In this document: piece after piece, positions 34,764 through 42,977 of the stretch | How the letters are laid out: every line of letters begins with the position of its first letter | Numbering within the stretch: position 1 is the stretch's first letter | DNA from: Flavobacterium sp. 5 | Lineage (GTDB): Bacteria; Bacteroidota; Bacteroidia; Flavobacteriales; Flavobacteriaceae | Assembly: GCF_002813295.1 (NCBI RefSeq) | Contig: NZ_PHUE01000001.1 | Span: 1,178,001-1,242,000, forward strand | DNA: 64,000 nt | Direction: 5' to 3' | The notes under the pieces: generated by a model | Databases searched by the model: none | Seen by the model: the letters and a program-made list of their open reading frames with translations, nothing else | What the model was told of the DNA's origin: nothing | Program-made: the position numbers and the translations under genes

Positions 34764-35376
34764 CGACTTTGGCATTGATTACTTTATTTTTTAGAACAAT
34801 TCGGGTATAATCTGCAGATGATTCTAATAATTTGACCTGAATTACTGTTGCATCCTCTTTGTCAAAAGTCAAATCTATTTGCTTAATATATTTTTTAAGA
34901 GTCGCATCTTTCGGAATAAATTTAGCGCTATTTTGGTCTTTATTTTTAAAATACGAAATCGAAAATTCTCTATCATCAAATAAATCTCCACTTACGCTTC
35001 CTACAATCAGTTTATTGATTTTTGCAAATAATTTACTGCTTCCAATATCGACTGCACTTTTCTTTCCTTCGTCATTAATTAATATTTTTCCATTCTTAAA
35101 AACAATAGAATAGTTATAAGGTTTTTTATATTGCCAAAGTAAAGTATTCGGTTCTTTGAAAACCATTTTTCCCGAAGTTTCAATGTCTTTGGAGAGAAAA
35201 TCAAGATGTTTGTATTGCACAAAATCGGTACTCAAAGTCTTGATTTTTTTAGAAACTACCGCTACTGATTGTTTAAAAATAGTAATCTCTTTTTCAGTCA
35301 TCTTCTGTTCTTGAGCCGATGATTGAAAATGGCAGACATTCAAAAAAACCAGTATTAATAAAAATTTAATCTTCAT
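34741..35376 (-). CDS. LolA-like lipoprotein/lipid carrier
   Basis: 211 residues. A signal peptide (MKIKFLLILVFLNVCHFQSSA, cut before QEQ) leads to a LolA fold: TLSTDFVQYKHLDFL, SGKMVFKEPNTLLWQYKKPY, ILINDEGKKSAVDI and the long beta sheet that follows. Housekeeping LolA shuttles lipoproteins across the periplasm; the copy inside aryl-polyene clusters (ApeL) probably carries the hydrophobic pigment between the MMPL transporter and the outer membrane. It overlaps both neighbours (the deacetylase by 11 bp and the lipoprotein), so the three are made together. Confidence 0.85.
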   Translation of the reverse strand: MKIKFLLILVFLNVCHFQSSAQEQKMTEKEITIFKQSVAVVSKKIKTLSTDFVQYKHLDFLSKDIETSGKMVFKEPNTLLWQYKKPYNYSIVFKNGKILINDEGKKSAVDIGSSKLFAKINKLIVGSVSGDLFDDREFSISYFKNKDQNSAKFIPKDATLKKYIKQIDLTFDKEDATVIQVKLLESSADYTRIVLKNKVINAKVDEASFSN

Positions 35377-36163
35377 ATGCTTTTATATTCAGGAGTTCCT
35401 CTAAAGAAACCACACTGTAATTATTTTTTCCCAAAAAAGAGAGCAATTGCTCCAGCACATGTACTGTTTGGATAGATGTGTCATGCAAAAGTACAATTCC
35501 TCCAGGTTTAATCCTTTTAATTAACCTTTCTAATAGAAATTTTTCGTTTTTAATAATTCCATCCAGAGATCGGATATTCCAGCCAATTGTTTTGTGGTTG
35601 GTTACAGTCAAAGCTTTTCGAATGGAAGGATTTGTAACTCCAAAAGGCGGTCGGAATAAAGTGGTTTTCTTTCCTAAAACAGATGCAATTAACTTATCCG
35701 TTTTTTCAATTTCTGTAATTACCTGATCTTTATTATAAAAATCAAAAGCAGAAGAATGACTATACGAATGATTTCCGATGGTATGTCCTTGCTGTATTAC
35801 TTTTTCTAAAATAGCAGGATATGTTTCGATATTTTTTCCAATGCAGAAAAAAGTTGCTTTAGCGTTGTATTTTTTCAAAACATCCAAAACAAAAAGCGTC
35901 ATTTCATTTGGACCATCATCAAATGTCAATGCAATCTTTTTTTCGGTTACCAATGGATTACTGCAATAGGTTTTTACATGATAATTGGAACCAATAAATG
36001 AGGAACCAATAAATACAATTAAAAACCACAAACATCCAACCAGTAAAAAATATTTGATTTGAACCACCATATATAAACTTGCTACAGCGAGAAGCAAGAG
36101 TATCAAAATAAAAGACAAAGTGGTTATCGTATGTTTCATATGCAAATATTTATTGTTCTTCAT
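35366..36163 (-). CDS. Membrane-anchored polysaccharide deacetylase (NodB domain)
   Basis: 265 residues; Met9 is an alternative start. Two or three hydrophobic helices open the protein (SFILILLLLAVASLYMVVQI, FLLVGCLWFLIVFIGSSF). The NodB domain covers about 70-260 with all five motifs: LTFDDGPNE, GNHSYSHS, FRPPFGVTN, the WN...SLDG region and IVLLHDT. Metal ligands are therefore Asp-His-His. It removes acetyl groups from an N-acetylated sugar, perhaps the one added by the GT2 enzyme of the cluster; this link is an inference. It begins a downstream block after a 90-bp gap that follows the ketosynthase genes. Confidence 0.82.
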   Translation of the reverse strand: MKNNKYLHMKHTITTLSFILILLLLAVASLYMVVQIKYFLLVGCLWFLIVFIGSSFIGSNYHVKTYCSNPLVTEKKIALTFDDGPNEMTLFVLDVLKKYNAKATFFCIGKNIETYPAILEKVIQQGHTIGNHSYSHSSAFDFYNKDQVITEIEKTDKLIASVLGKKTTLFRPPFGVTNPSIRKALTVTNHKTIGWNIRSLDGIIKNEKFLLERLIKRIKPGGIVLLHDTSIQTVHVLEQLLSFLGKNNYSVVSLEELLNIKAYED

Positions 36164-36253
36164 TGGTCATATGTAATTGCTTCGCCTGTTCGCTATCGCT
36201 CGAGTCGCATAACTACTATTCGTGTTTGCGACCAATTTTAGGTCATGCTCATT

Positions 36254-37318
36254 TCAACAGCTTGAAATTAAAGTAAAACTATGATTTTTCCCATTGCGCT
36301 GATTGTACAAAAGAATCGTTTTATAAGTCTCTTTCTCTAACGCATTTATCTTAACAATATTGGGAATGTTTTGAGTTTTGATAATTTTGGCACCTACCCA
36401 TAATCCAAATGCCGAAGCCGTATCATACTCACCGCTCAAATGCTTGTAATATACTTGTGGTGTATCTGAAAAAGTATTTTGAGATAATTTTTTATAATAC
36501 AAATCCGAATTCACATCTCCATTATACCCTAAAACTACAGCATCAATATCTTTTAGTTTTAAATTATTGGAATCCAGAAAAGAAATTACTTTATTTTCAA
36601 CCTCATCTATTGCCAATTTGTTCAGAATTTCAACATCTAAAAGAACAGCTTCAGAATTTTCTTTTAATTCATTTTCTAAAACAAAAAAAGTGGTTCCTTC
36701 GCCAAGAACAGCTCCTTTTGAAGTAGATTCTAAAAGTGAATACGGGGCATTATTTTCTTTTTTTACAAGCTCTGCCAGTTGAAATAATGAAGCCGTATAA
36801 CCAGCCGTTTCATCAATTCCTCCGACTAATACTGAAGAAGCTTCCGCTTCTTCAATTTTCATTTTGGCATCAAAAAGTGCCGATTCAAAAGAAACCGAAC
36901 CGTTAACATACGTCAGATTATAGGCTTTGCATTGAAGTCCTAAAGCAATTTGACCTCCAACAGTATTGTGAGTCGATTGAATAAAAGAAGTGGGTGTCAA
37001 AAACTCTTCATTATTATCTAAAATCGATTTCAGAAACTTATCCGTATCTTCAATACAGCCCATACCCGTTCCTGTAATAATAGCATCAACAGTTTCCAAC
37101 TGGGCTTCTCTCAAAGCAAGAGTGGATGCCACGATACTATTTTTAACCCCTTTGGCCATTCTTCTGATGGCAATCGGTGAAATAAAATCTTTATAAACGG
37201 GCTGAAATATCGGCAGAATGGTCTCTTTTTCATTTAATACTGCTTCTTCAAGAAAAACAGTATCAAACGTTTTTTGAGCCGAAATACAACCTGAACCATT
37301 TATATATATTTTACTCAT
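36254..37318 (-). CDS. Ketosynthase-like chain-length factor lacking the active Cys
   Basis: 354 residues with the thiolase fold of FabF-type ketosynthases but a changed active site. Where the family has TACSS, this protein reads YVNGSVSFESAL, with Gly140 in place of the nucleophilic Cys, and the HGTAT and GHT histidine motifs are not recognisable (YNGDVNSD; KHLSGEYDTASAF). The end lacks the usual NSFGFGG. It is therefore probably the non-catalytic partner of the ketosynthase encoded directly upstream (10-bp gap), like the ApeC/ApeO pair or the chain-length factors of type II polyketide systems. Confidence 0.78.
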   Translation of the reverse strand: MSKIYINGSGCISAQKTFDTVFLEEAVLNEKETILPIFQPVYKDFISPIAIRRMAKGVKNSIVASTLALREAQLETVDAIITGTGMGCIEDTDKFLKSILDNNEEFLTPTSFIQSTHNTVGGQIALGLQCKAYNLTYVNGSVSFESALFDAKMKIEEAEASSVLVGGIDETAGYTASLFQLAELVKKENNAPYSLLESTSKGAVLGEGTTFFVLENELKENSEAVLLDVEILNKLAIDEVENKVISFLDSNNLKLKDIDAVVLGYNGDVNSDLYYKKLSQNTFSDTPQVYYKHLSGEYDTASAFGLWVGAKIIKTQNIPNIVKINALEKETYKTILLYNQRNGKNHSFTLISSC

Positions 37319-37328
37319 TTTTAAATGA

Positions 37329-38531
37329 TTATTCGCTTTTAGAAAATATCAGAGTCGAACAATTTCCTCCAAATCCAAAAGAATTAGAAAGTACATGTTC
37401 TATAGGTTTATGTTTTAAAGTTGTTTGTGGTACCAAATTAAATTCGGTCATTGGAGTCTCAAAATTTAAGTTGGGAAAAACTACATTATTCTTAATTGAC
37501 AGCACACTGTAAATGGCTTCAACCGCCGCCGCCGCCGCCAAAGTGTGTCCCGTAAAAGGCTTTGTTGAACTAAAATCGGGTACCTTATTTTCACCAAACA
37601 ATCGAAGAATCGCTTTACCTTCGGATAAATCATTATTGGGAGTTGCAGTACCGTGAACATTAATATAATCAATTTGTTCGGGCTGTAACTGAGCAATTTT
37701 AAACGCTTTTTTCATAGCCAAAAAAGCACCTTCACCATTTTCCGAAGAAGCAGTTTGATGAAAAGCATCATTGGCATTTCCATAACCAGAAATTCTAGCC
37801 AGAACCTTTTTATTTTCTTTTTTGACCAATTCCTCAGATTCCAGTACTAAATAAGCAGCAGCTTCTCCTAGATTCAGCCCTTTTCGATCATTATCAAATG
37901 GTTTATTATAGCCATCAGATAAAATCATAAGTGTTTTGAAACCATTGATTGTAAACTTGGACAAGGCATCAGTCCCGCCAACAATAACACGTTCCAGCTT
38001 ACCAGATTTTATTAATCGTGCTCCTAACATAATAGCATTCGCAGCCGAAGAACATGCGGTACTAATAGTGGTTACCATACCTTCTAAACTCAATGCTTCA
38101 GCTATTTTATCTGCACTATCGCCAGCATTATGACTGCTAATGTATTTTGTGCTTTCAGAATTGTCAAAAAAATCATGAAAGTAACGTTCTGTCATATCCA
38201 TTCCACCCACAGTGGTGGCAGAGATTAATCCAGTTTTATATTCGTTAATAGCTGTTATTCCTGCATTTTCAACAGCTTGCTTAGCCGCTAAAGTTCCAAG
38301 CATAGCAGTTCTAGAAAAATTATTATCTTTCTTTAATTGCAATTCGTCAATTAGCTCCTGATTGCTTTTTTTAATTTCACCAACCTTTATGAGATCAGCA
38401 TGAATCGTCGCTATATTTTCGATAGTGGTAATACCTGCTTGACTATTCAGTAAGGCATTATAATTCTCCTCAACTGAATTTCCAATTGAAGAAATAATAC
38501 CCATTCCTGTAATAGCTACTCCTTTATACAT
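37329..38531 (-). CDS. 3-oxoacyl-ACP synthase (FabF-like ketosynthase)
   Basis: 400 residues. The triad is intact: Cys160 in STACSSAAN, His293 in VHGTATPNND and His329 in FTGHTLAAAAAVE, and the family end SNSFGFGGNCSTLIF is present. It elongates the aryl-polyene chain with malonyl units. Immediately downstream is the Cys-less partner, so the two likely form the catalytic heterodimer (ApeO/ApeC type). The start is the ATG directly before GVAITGMGIISSIG. It is part of a run of small overlapping or closely spaced genes. Confidence 0.9.
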   Translation of the reverse strand: MYKGVAITGMGIISSIGNSVEENYNALLNSQAGITTIENIATIHADLIKVGEIKKSNQELIDELQLKKDNNFSRTAMLGTLAAKQAVENAGITAINEYKTGLISATTVGGMDMTERYFHDFFDNSESTKYISSHNAGDSADKIAEALSLEGMVTTISTACSSAANAIMLGARLIKSGKLERVIVGGTDALSKFTINGFKTLMILSDGYNKPFDNDRKGLNLGEAAAYLVLESEELVKKENKKVLARISGYGNANDAFHQTASSENGEGAFLAMKKAFKIAQLQPEQIDYINVHGTATPNNDLSEGKAILRLFGENKVPDFSSTKPFTGHTLAAAAAVEAIYSVLSIKNNVVFPNLNFETPMTEFNLVPQTTLKHKPIEHVLSNSFGFGGNCSTLIFSKSE

Positions 38532-38579
38532 TTAGATTGTTAGATACTTAATTAAGCATTTTATATAGTAATTCTTAAC

Positions 38580-38837
38580 TTACTTAACTCTGTGTTCTGT
38601 AATATATGTAGCCATAATTTCAATAGATTGAAAAATAGCTTTTCCTTCTTTTGGATCCACTAATTTGATTCCGTAATCTTTGTCCAGCATTACGATAAGT
38701 TCTAATGCATCAATAGAATCAAGTCCTAAACCGTCTCCAAATAAGGCATCATCATCATTAATATCTGAAACAGTAATTTCTTCCAGATTTAAAATTTCTA
38801 TGATTTTACTTTTTAATTCGTTCTTTAATGCCTCCAT
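38580..38837 (-). CDS. Acyl carrier protein (cluster copy 1)
   Basis: 85 residues, acidic, four-helix ACP pattern. The phosphopantetheine site is Ser41 in GLGLDSIDALEL. It is distinct from the second ACP at 42726. Aryl-polyene clusters generally contain two ACPs (ApeE and ApeF), and which one carries the growing polyene cannot be told here. It lies 2 bp after the short ketosynthase-like gene and 48 bp before the ketosynthase gene. Confidence 0.92.
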   Translation of the reverse strand: MEALKNELKSKIIEILNLEEITVSDINDDDALFGDGLGLDSIDALELIVMLDKDYGIKLVDPKEGKAIFQSIEIMATYITEHRVK

Positions 38838-38839
38838 AA

Positions 38840-39457
38840 TTATTGATTGTATAATTTTTTTAATTGTTCGTGATTGTGTTCTATTTTGCCTTTTTTATCG
38901 ACTAAATAAAGAAAAGCTTTGTAATCTTCATTATAATATTCGACCCAGCCACATAAGACTTTGTCTGCCTTTTGGGTTTCCAAAAGTATCGTACAGTAAT
39001 TCTGCATAAATACTGCATCATAATCAGCAAATATAAAAAAAGCATTTTCGCTTTTCAATTGATGTTTAATACTAATTTCTCCTAAACAAATATTAGGCAG
39101 TGTATAAACAAAAACCGCTGGACTTGGATAATAATTTTCTGAATCCGAAATGGATTTTTGATATTTCACATCGGTATCCAAACTTGATGATTTATTAGCA
39201 AAAACTAAGGCTGTATTGTTGTCCTCTGAATTTTTATTCTCCTCTTTCAAAAGCAATTCTGCTCCTAAAAAAGTCAATTTACTCAAATTATCCATTTTAA
39301 AAAACTTTGGATAATTGATTTCAAAATGCTGATAGGCTTTCTTTGAAAAACCAGCAAATAAATCATCCTCAGTACTAAAAACAGTTTCTCCATTCAAAAA
39401 AATTTGGTTTTTCTGAATCGTACAAAAAGATTTAATATAATTTTTATTTACTGACAT
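38840..39457 (-). CDS. Small ketosynthase-like protein of flexirubin clusters
   Basis: 205 residues, half the length of a ketosynthase. It resembles the truncated beta-ketoacyl-synthase-like proteins (Ketoacyl-synt_2 type) found in aryl-polyene operons: FFKMDNLSKLTFLGAELLL, NNTALVFANKSSSLDTDV, YYPSPAVFVYTLPNICLGEI. No Cys-His-His triad is seen, so it is probably not catalytic and may assist the ketosynthase complex. It is located between the larger ketosynthase at 39460 (2-bp gap) and ACP copy 1. The family assignment is from pattern memory and needs a profile search. Confidence 0.6.
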   Translation of the reverse strand: MSVNKNYIKSFCTIQKNQIFLNGETVFSTEDDLFAGFSKKAYQHFEINYPKFFKMDNLSKLTFLGAELLLKEENKNSEDNNTALVFANKSSSLDTDVKYQKSISDSENYYPSPAVFVYTLPNICLGEISIKHQLKSENAFFIFADYDAVFMQNYCTILLETQKADKVLCGWVEYYNEDYKAFLYLVDKKGKIEHNHEQLKKLYNQ

Positions 39458-39459
39458 TA

Positions 39460-40590
39460 CTATACTTTTTCAAATAAAACGGCTGTATTGCTTCCGCCAA
39501 AACCAGAAGCTGTTTTTAAAAAATAACGAATGACAGCATCCTCATTTTTTTCAATAACATTAATGGGCTGACTCACTCCAATGGTGTCAAAACCTAATGA
39601 AGCAAACAACTTACCTTCTTCAACCGATTGTATTCCAATAATAGCTTCTAACAATCCTGACGCTCCTAAGGTATGACCATAATATCCTTTAAAACTATTT
39701 ACAGGTACATTTTCAAGTCCTAGTCTATTAAAGGCGATAGCTTCCATTTCGTCATTAAACGAAGTCGCCGTTCCGTGAGCAGAAATATAATCAATCTGAC
39801 TGCTATTTATTTTGGCTTCTGCCAAAGCACTCTGAATACTTCTAAAAAGTCCTTCTCCTGTTCGAGAAGGTCCTGAAATATGGTTTGCATCATTGATGGA
39901 GCCATCTCCTATAATTTTTATTTTAGCATTTGCTTTATTAGAAGAAACTAAAACTGCAGCAGCTGCTTCACCCAGTGTCACTCCTGTTCTATTAACTGAA
40001 TACGGTTTACAAGGCTGATTACTTATCGCTTGAAAAGCATTAAACCCTGAAAGAACAAACTTCGAAACTTCATCACCAGCGACTATAAATATGTTGTCGT
40101 ATAAATTAGCTTGAATTAATCTTTTGGCTAATGAAACCGCTAATATTCCGGACACACAAGCATTAGAGACTACAATAGGTTCGGCTGTAAATTCGAAGAA
40201 ATCAGCAATCTTTTTTGCTAATTGATTTAAATAAACCGCTTCAATATTTTCTAAATTTTCTAATGCCCTCACATTTCCTTTGGTTGTAGAAAGAATAAAA
40301 CCCGTTCGATGATTCAAATCAAAATTGGTCTTTTTAATAATTGGTTCCAATGCCAAAATCATCATTTTTTCTAATCTCGAATATTCATTTGAGATAGACA
40401 CTTTGCCAAAAGCCAAATTCAACTCATCATCATTTATAATTGATGCATAAAATGGAGTTTGAAATAAATCATTATTATTATGCCATTGAATACCCGAAAC
40501 TTCATTACCTATATTTTTTATATTAGTAGGTACATCAAACCCAATAGGCGTAATGCAATTCGTCTCGTTGATATATACTTCTCTTAACAT
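39460..40590 (-). CDS. 3-oxoacyl-ACP synthase (ketosynthase, ApeR-like)
   Basis: 376 residues. The nucleophile is Cys145 in VVSNACVSGILAVSL; the histidines are in ISAHGTATSFNDEMEA and YYGHTLGASGLLEAI, and the protein ends ASGFGGSNTAVLF. All catalytic residues are present. The N-terminal half is divergent from FabF. Aryl-polyene clusters contain a second, stand-alone ketosynthase thought to start or finish chain building; this gene is the best candidate. It follows the thioesterase gene by 1 bp. Confidence 0.87.
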   Translation of the reverse strand: MLREVYINETNCITPIGFDVPTNIKNIGNEVSGIQWHNNNDLFQTPFYASIINDDELNLAFGKVSISNEYSRLEKMMILALEPIIKKTNFDLNHRTGFILSTTKGNVRALENLENIEAVYLNQLAKKIADFFEFTAEPIVVSNACVSGILAVSLAKRLIQANLYDNIFIVAGDEVSKFVLSGFNAFQAISNQPCKPYSVNRTGVTLGEAAAAVLVSSNKANAKIKIIGDGSINDANHISGPSRTGEGLFRSIQSALAEAKINSSQIDYISAHGTATSFNDEMEAIAFNRLGLENVPVNSFKGYYGHTLGASGLLEAIIGIQSVEEGKLFASLGFDTIGVSQPINVIEKNEDAVIRYFLKTASGFGGSNTAVLFEKV

Positions 40591-40591
40591 T

Positions 40592-41041
40592 CTATTTTTC
40601 TAAGCCTACTTTTCTTTTCCATTCTTGATAAAATGGTGGATTGGTCAACAATAAATCCCCTTCTTTATCTAAAAAAACCTGAAGGGTCTCTCCAGTACAA
40701 ACAATTTCATTTTTATCATTGAATAGGGTAAACCTAAAAATCATTTTTGCAGCTGGGGTGTCTAAAATAGTTGTTTCTATTCGAACAACATCACCATAAC
40801 GAAGCGATAATTTGTGTTCAATGGTCGTTTTTACAATGGGAGTTGTACAATTATTAGCAAAAACATCCAAATAAGCAAGTCCGTGTTGGCGTCCAAAAGC
40901 TTCTCTTCCTTCTTCAAAATAAGTAATGTAGTGACCGTGCCAAACGATTCCGAGCGAATCTACTTCGCTAAAACGAACACGAATATCGTGTGAAACGGTC
41001 AAGGAAGTTGCCTCTTTATAAAGCTCTTTTCTTCGTATCAT
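40592..41041 (-). CDS. Acyl-thioesterase, 4HBT hotdog family
   Basis: 149 residues. The 4-hydroxybenzoyl-CoA thioesterase signature is clear: HDIRVRFSEVDSLGIVWHGH, then YITYFEEGREAFGRQHGL, with the catalytic acid in the SEVDSLG loop. It corresponds to ApeK and probably releases or edits acyl-ACP/CoA intermediates of the pigment. It is the first gene of the second pigment transcript: a promoter candidate lies 66-99 bp upstream. Confidence 0.87.
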   Translation of the reverse strand: MIRRKELYKEATSLTVSHDIRVRFSEVDSLGIVWHGHYITYFEEGREAFGRQHGLAYLDVFANNCTTPIVKTTIEHKLSLRYGDVVRIETTILDTPAAKMIFRFTLFNDKNEIVCTGETLQVFLDKEGDLLLTNPPFYQEWKRKVGLEK

Positions 41042-41106
41042 AAAGCAATGCTAAGGTTGTAGTAATTAAAAAATCCCAACATCAAATTCAAAAATGATGG
41101 TTCGTG

Positions 41107-41140
41107 CAAAAGTACATTATAAAAGCCTTTTAAACTTCAA
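41107..41140 (-). promoter_or_regulatory. Promoter of the second flexirubin operon
   Basis: Minus strand TTG, 23 bases, TACTTTTG (fits TAnnTTTG). It lies in the 306-bp gap 41042-41347, which contains no gene, and would drive the genes from the thioesterase down to the CoA ligase. Confidence 0.5.
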
Positions 41141-41347
41141 TTTGTTAATGAGGATTGTACAATAGCCTGTATTATTTTAATTAGGATAAACTCAAGAATA
41201 CGAATTCTGTCAATTGCAGCTATTTTAAAGTAGTAATACGAATCAAGTGCTCAAAATCCGACCTTGAAATCAAAAAATATACCTAATACTTTTTAAACCC
41301 TGTTATATAAGAATAAGTTAAAAATTAATTTTCAATTAGTAGCTAGA

Positions 41348-41788
41348 TCATTTAGCCAGAATCGTTTTTATTTGACCTTTGGCTATTTCAACATCATTCA
41401 ATTTGCTGACAACATCGACCAAAGTAATTCCTCCAAATTCAAGTAAAACATACACTGTAGTTTTAATTTCGTTATTTAGCTTGGGAAGTTCTCTTATTTC
41501 TAAATCTTTGATAGAACCAATATAACCCATTGGGGTAAGACCTCCTTTTAAAAAAAAAGTATATCCGGTATGTAAGGCAACAGATTGTGCCATATTCTCA
41601 ATTATACCAGACTCTGTTAAATAATCATTTTCCAAAAAAACAGAATCCTTTGGAATGGTAAAACCTGAAACTAACTCAGTTTCGGAATAGGAATACAATG
41701 TATCTACCATTACAAATGGAAATTTTTGAGGAATTAGATTCTTCACAAAATCTTTACCTCCGATCGGTTTATTTACAAACTCCTCCAT
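41348..41788 (-). CDS. Hotdog-fold dehydratase-like protein (ApeP-like)
   Basis: 146 residues, a FabA/FabZ-like hotdog domain: LIPQKFPFVMVDTLYSYSET, SVFLENDYLTESGIIENMAQ, SVALHTGYTF, PMGYIGSIKDLEI. The His of the FabZ motif is replaced (QKFPFVMVD), while the Glu-containing helix (ESGIIENMAQ) is kept, as in the ApeP class. It is likely to work with the small dehydratase at 33735. It ends the first pigment operon (TAL, ketoreductase, ketosynthase, ACP, acyltransferase, this gene). Confidence 0.75.
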   Translation of the reverse strand: MEEFVNKPIGGKDFVKNLIPQKFPFVMVDTLYSYSETELVSGFTIPKDSVFLENDYLTESGIIENMAQSVALHTGYTFFLKGGLTPMGYIGSIKDLEIRELPKLNNEIKTTVYVLLEFGGITLVDVVSKLNDVEIAKGQIKTILAK

Positions 41789-41851
41789 TTGTTTCTTTTT
41801 TCACTTTAACAAAATGCTTTAATTTTTCTGACACGACTATAAGCTATGTAC

Positions 41852-42721
41852 TTAATTCCAAAAGTCGAAATAGTTGAACCATTGCAGCGGATATTTTCGC
41901 AACATACTTTCAAGACTTTCAGTATATTCCTTTAGTAAACCTTTTTCATCACGATGCTTTACTTTGGCTTCCCTAGTGTACAAATGATAATGCAAATTAG
42001 GCTCTTTCATTACATATACAAAAACCACAGGAACCTTTAGTCGAGATGCTATAAGAAATGGTCCCGCTGGAAAAAGTGCCTCCTCTCCAAGTAATTTTTC
42101 ACTTAATGATTTTACTCCTTCAAAGTACCTGTCTCCAGTAAAGCAAACCAATTCATTTTTGGCTAGTGCTGAATTAATTTCAAAAATATGTGACAAATCA
42201 TCACTGATTAATATAAAATTAATCTTAGATTTTTCGGTAACTCGTTCAAGATATTGTTTGATTGCTGAATGTTCTAAATCGGAAATAACTAGATTTATTT
42301 TAAAATTGAGATCAAGTTCACTGAAAAAATTTTCTGCTACAGCAAAATTTCCAATATGAGCACTAATCAGTACACCACCTTTTTTCTCTTCTAAAAGTTT
42401 AATGATGTACTCCTGGCCATCATGTTCATAAGTAAACTTACTCTTTAAGCCTGCACCAATGGCAATTTTATCAATAATGGTTTGTCCAAAAGTATAATAA
42501 CTTTTATAAACCATCATTTTAGATTTTAAATACGGATATCCTAATCTTTTTCTAAAGTAATAAAAGATTGAAACATTACTTTTTTTAAGGAAAATAAAAT
42601 AATAGGATGCTACGAAATAAAGTATAAAATAAGCAGACTTTACCCCTGCATTTTTTATAAAAAAAACAAAGATTTTATACCCTAGAACAGTGCCTTTTGA
42701 TTTACCATCCCATTTACTCAT
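41852..42721 (-). CDS. LpxL/HtrB-type acyltransferase
   Basis: 289 residues. One N-terminal membrane helix (SAYFILYFVASYYFIFL) precedes a lipid A late-acyltransferase domain with the ISAHIGNFAVAENFF block (His and acidic partner in the HxxxxE/D position) and CFTGDRYFEG. In aryl-polyene clusters a protein of this family probably transfers the polyene acyl chain from ACP to a lipid or sugar anchor. It is 4 bp after the ACP gene, which may supply its acyl donor. It is not the housekeeping LpxL, judged from the cluster setting. Confidence 0.82.
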   Translation of the reverse strand: MSKWDGKSKGTVLGYKIFVFFIKNAGVKSAYFILYFVASYYFIFLKKSNVSIFYYFRKRLGYPYLKSKMMVYKSYYTFGQTIIDKIAIGAGLKSKFTYEHDGQEYIIKLLEEKKGGVLISAHIGNFAVAENFFSELDLNFKINLVISDLEHSAIKQYLERVTEKSKINFILISDDLSHIFEINSALAKNELVCFTGDRYFEGVKSLSEKLLGEEALFPAGPFLIASRLKVPVVFVYVMKEPNLHYHLYTREAKVKHRDEKGLLKEYTESLESMLRKYPLQWFNYFDFWN

Positions 42722-42725
42722 TAAA

Positions 42726-42977
42726 TTAGGCCTTTGATTTTATTTTAGTTTCTATTAAATCATAAAAACTTTGAAATGTATCTATTCCTACAAAATCAGC
42801 TTCAACTAATTTTACACCAAAGTTAGACTCAATAGAAACAACAAGATCTACATAGTCTAAACTATCCAATCCTAAAGTATCTTTCAAATTAGCATCTAAT
42901 TGAATATCACCACCATCTACTTCAAATTCATCAATTAAAAACCCATTTACCCTCTCTATGATTGCTTCTTTATTCAT
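42726..42977 (-). CDS. Acyl carrier protein (cluster copy 2)
   Basis: 83 residues from the ATG at 42977. A start at 43001 would add eight residues but overlap the ketosynthase more, and the ACP helix begins at MNKEAIIERVNGF. The phosphopantetheine site is Ser39 in DTLGLDSLDYVDL. The chosen start overlaps the end of the upstream ketosynthase by 8 bp. It probably holds the growing chain for the neighbouring ketosynthase and donates to the LpxL-type acyltransferase. Confidence 0.92.
   Translation of the reverse strand: MNKEAIIERVNGFLIDEFEVDGGDIQLDANLKDTLGLDSLDYVDLVVSIESNFGVKLVEADFVGIDTFQSFYDLIETKIKSKA

Noticed and set aside
36170..36250. Short GC-rich stretch CGCCTGTTCGCTATCGCTCGAG before the deacetylase gene
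   Set aside because: It may be part of a dispersed repeat, but no second copy or fold was found in the window.
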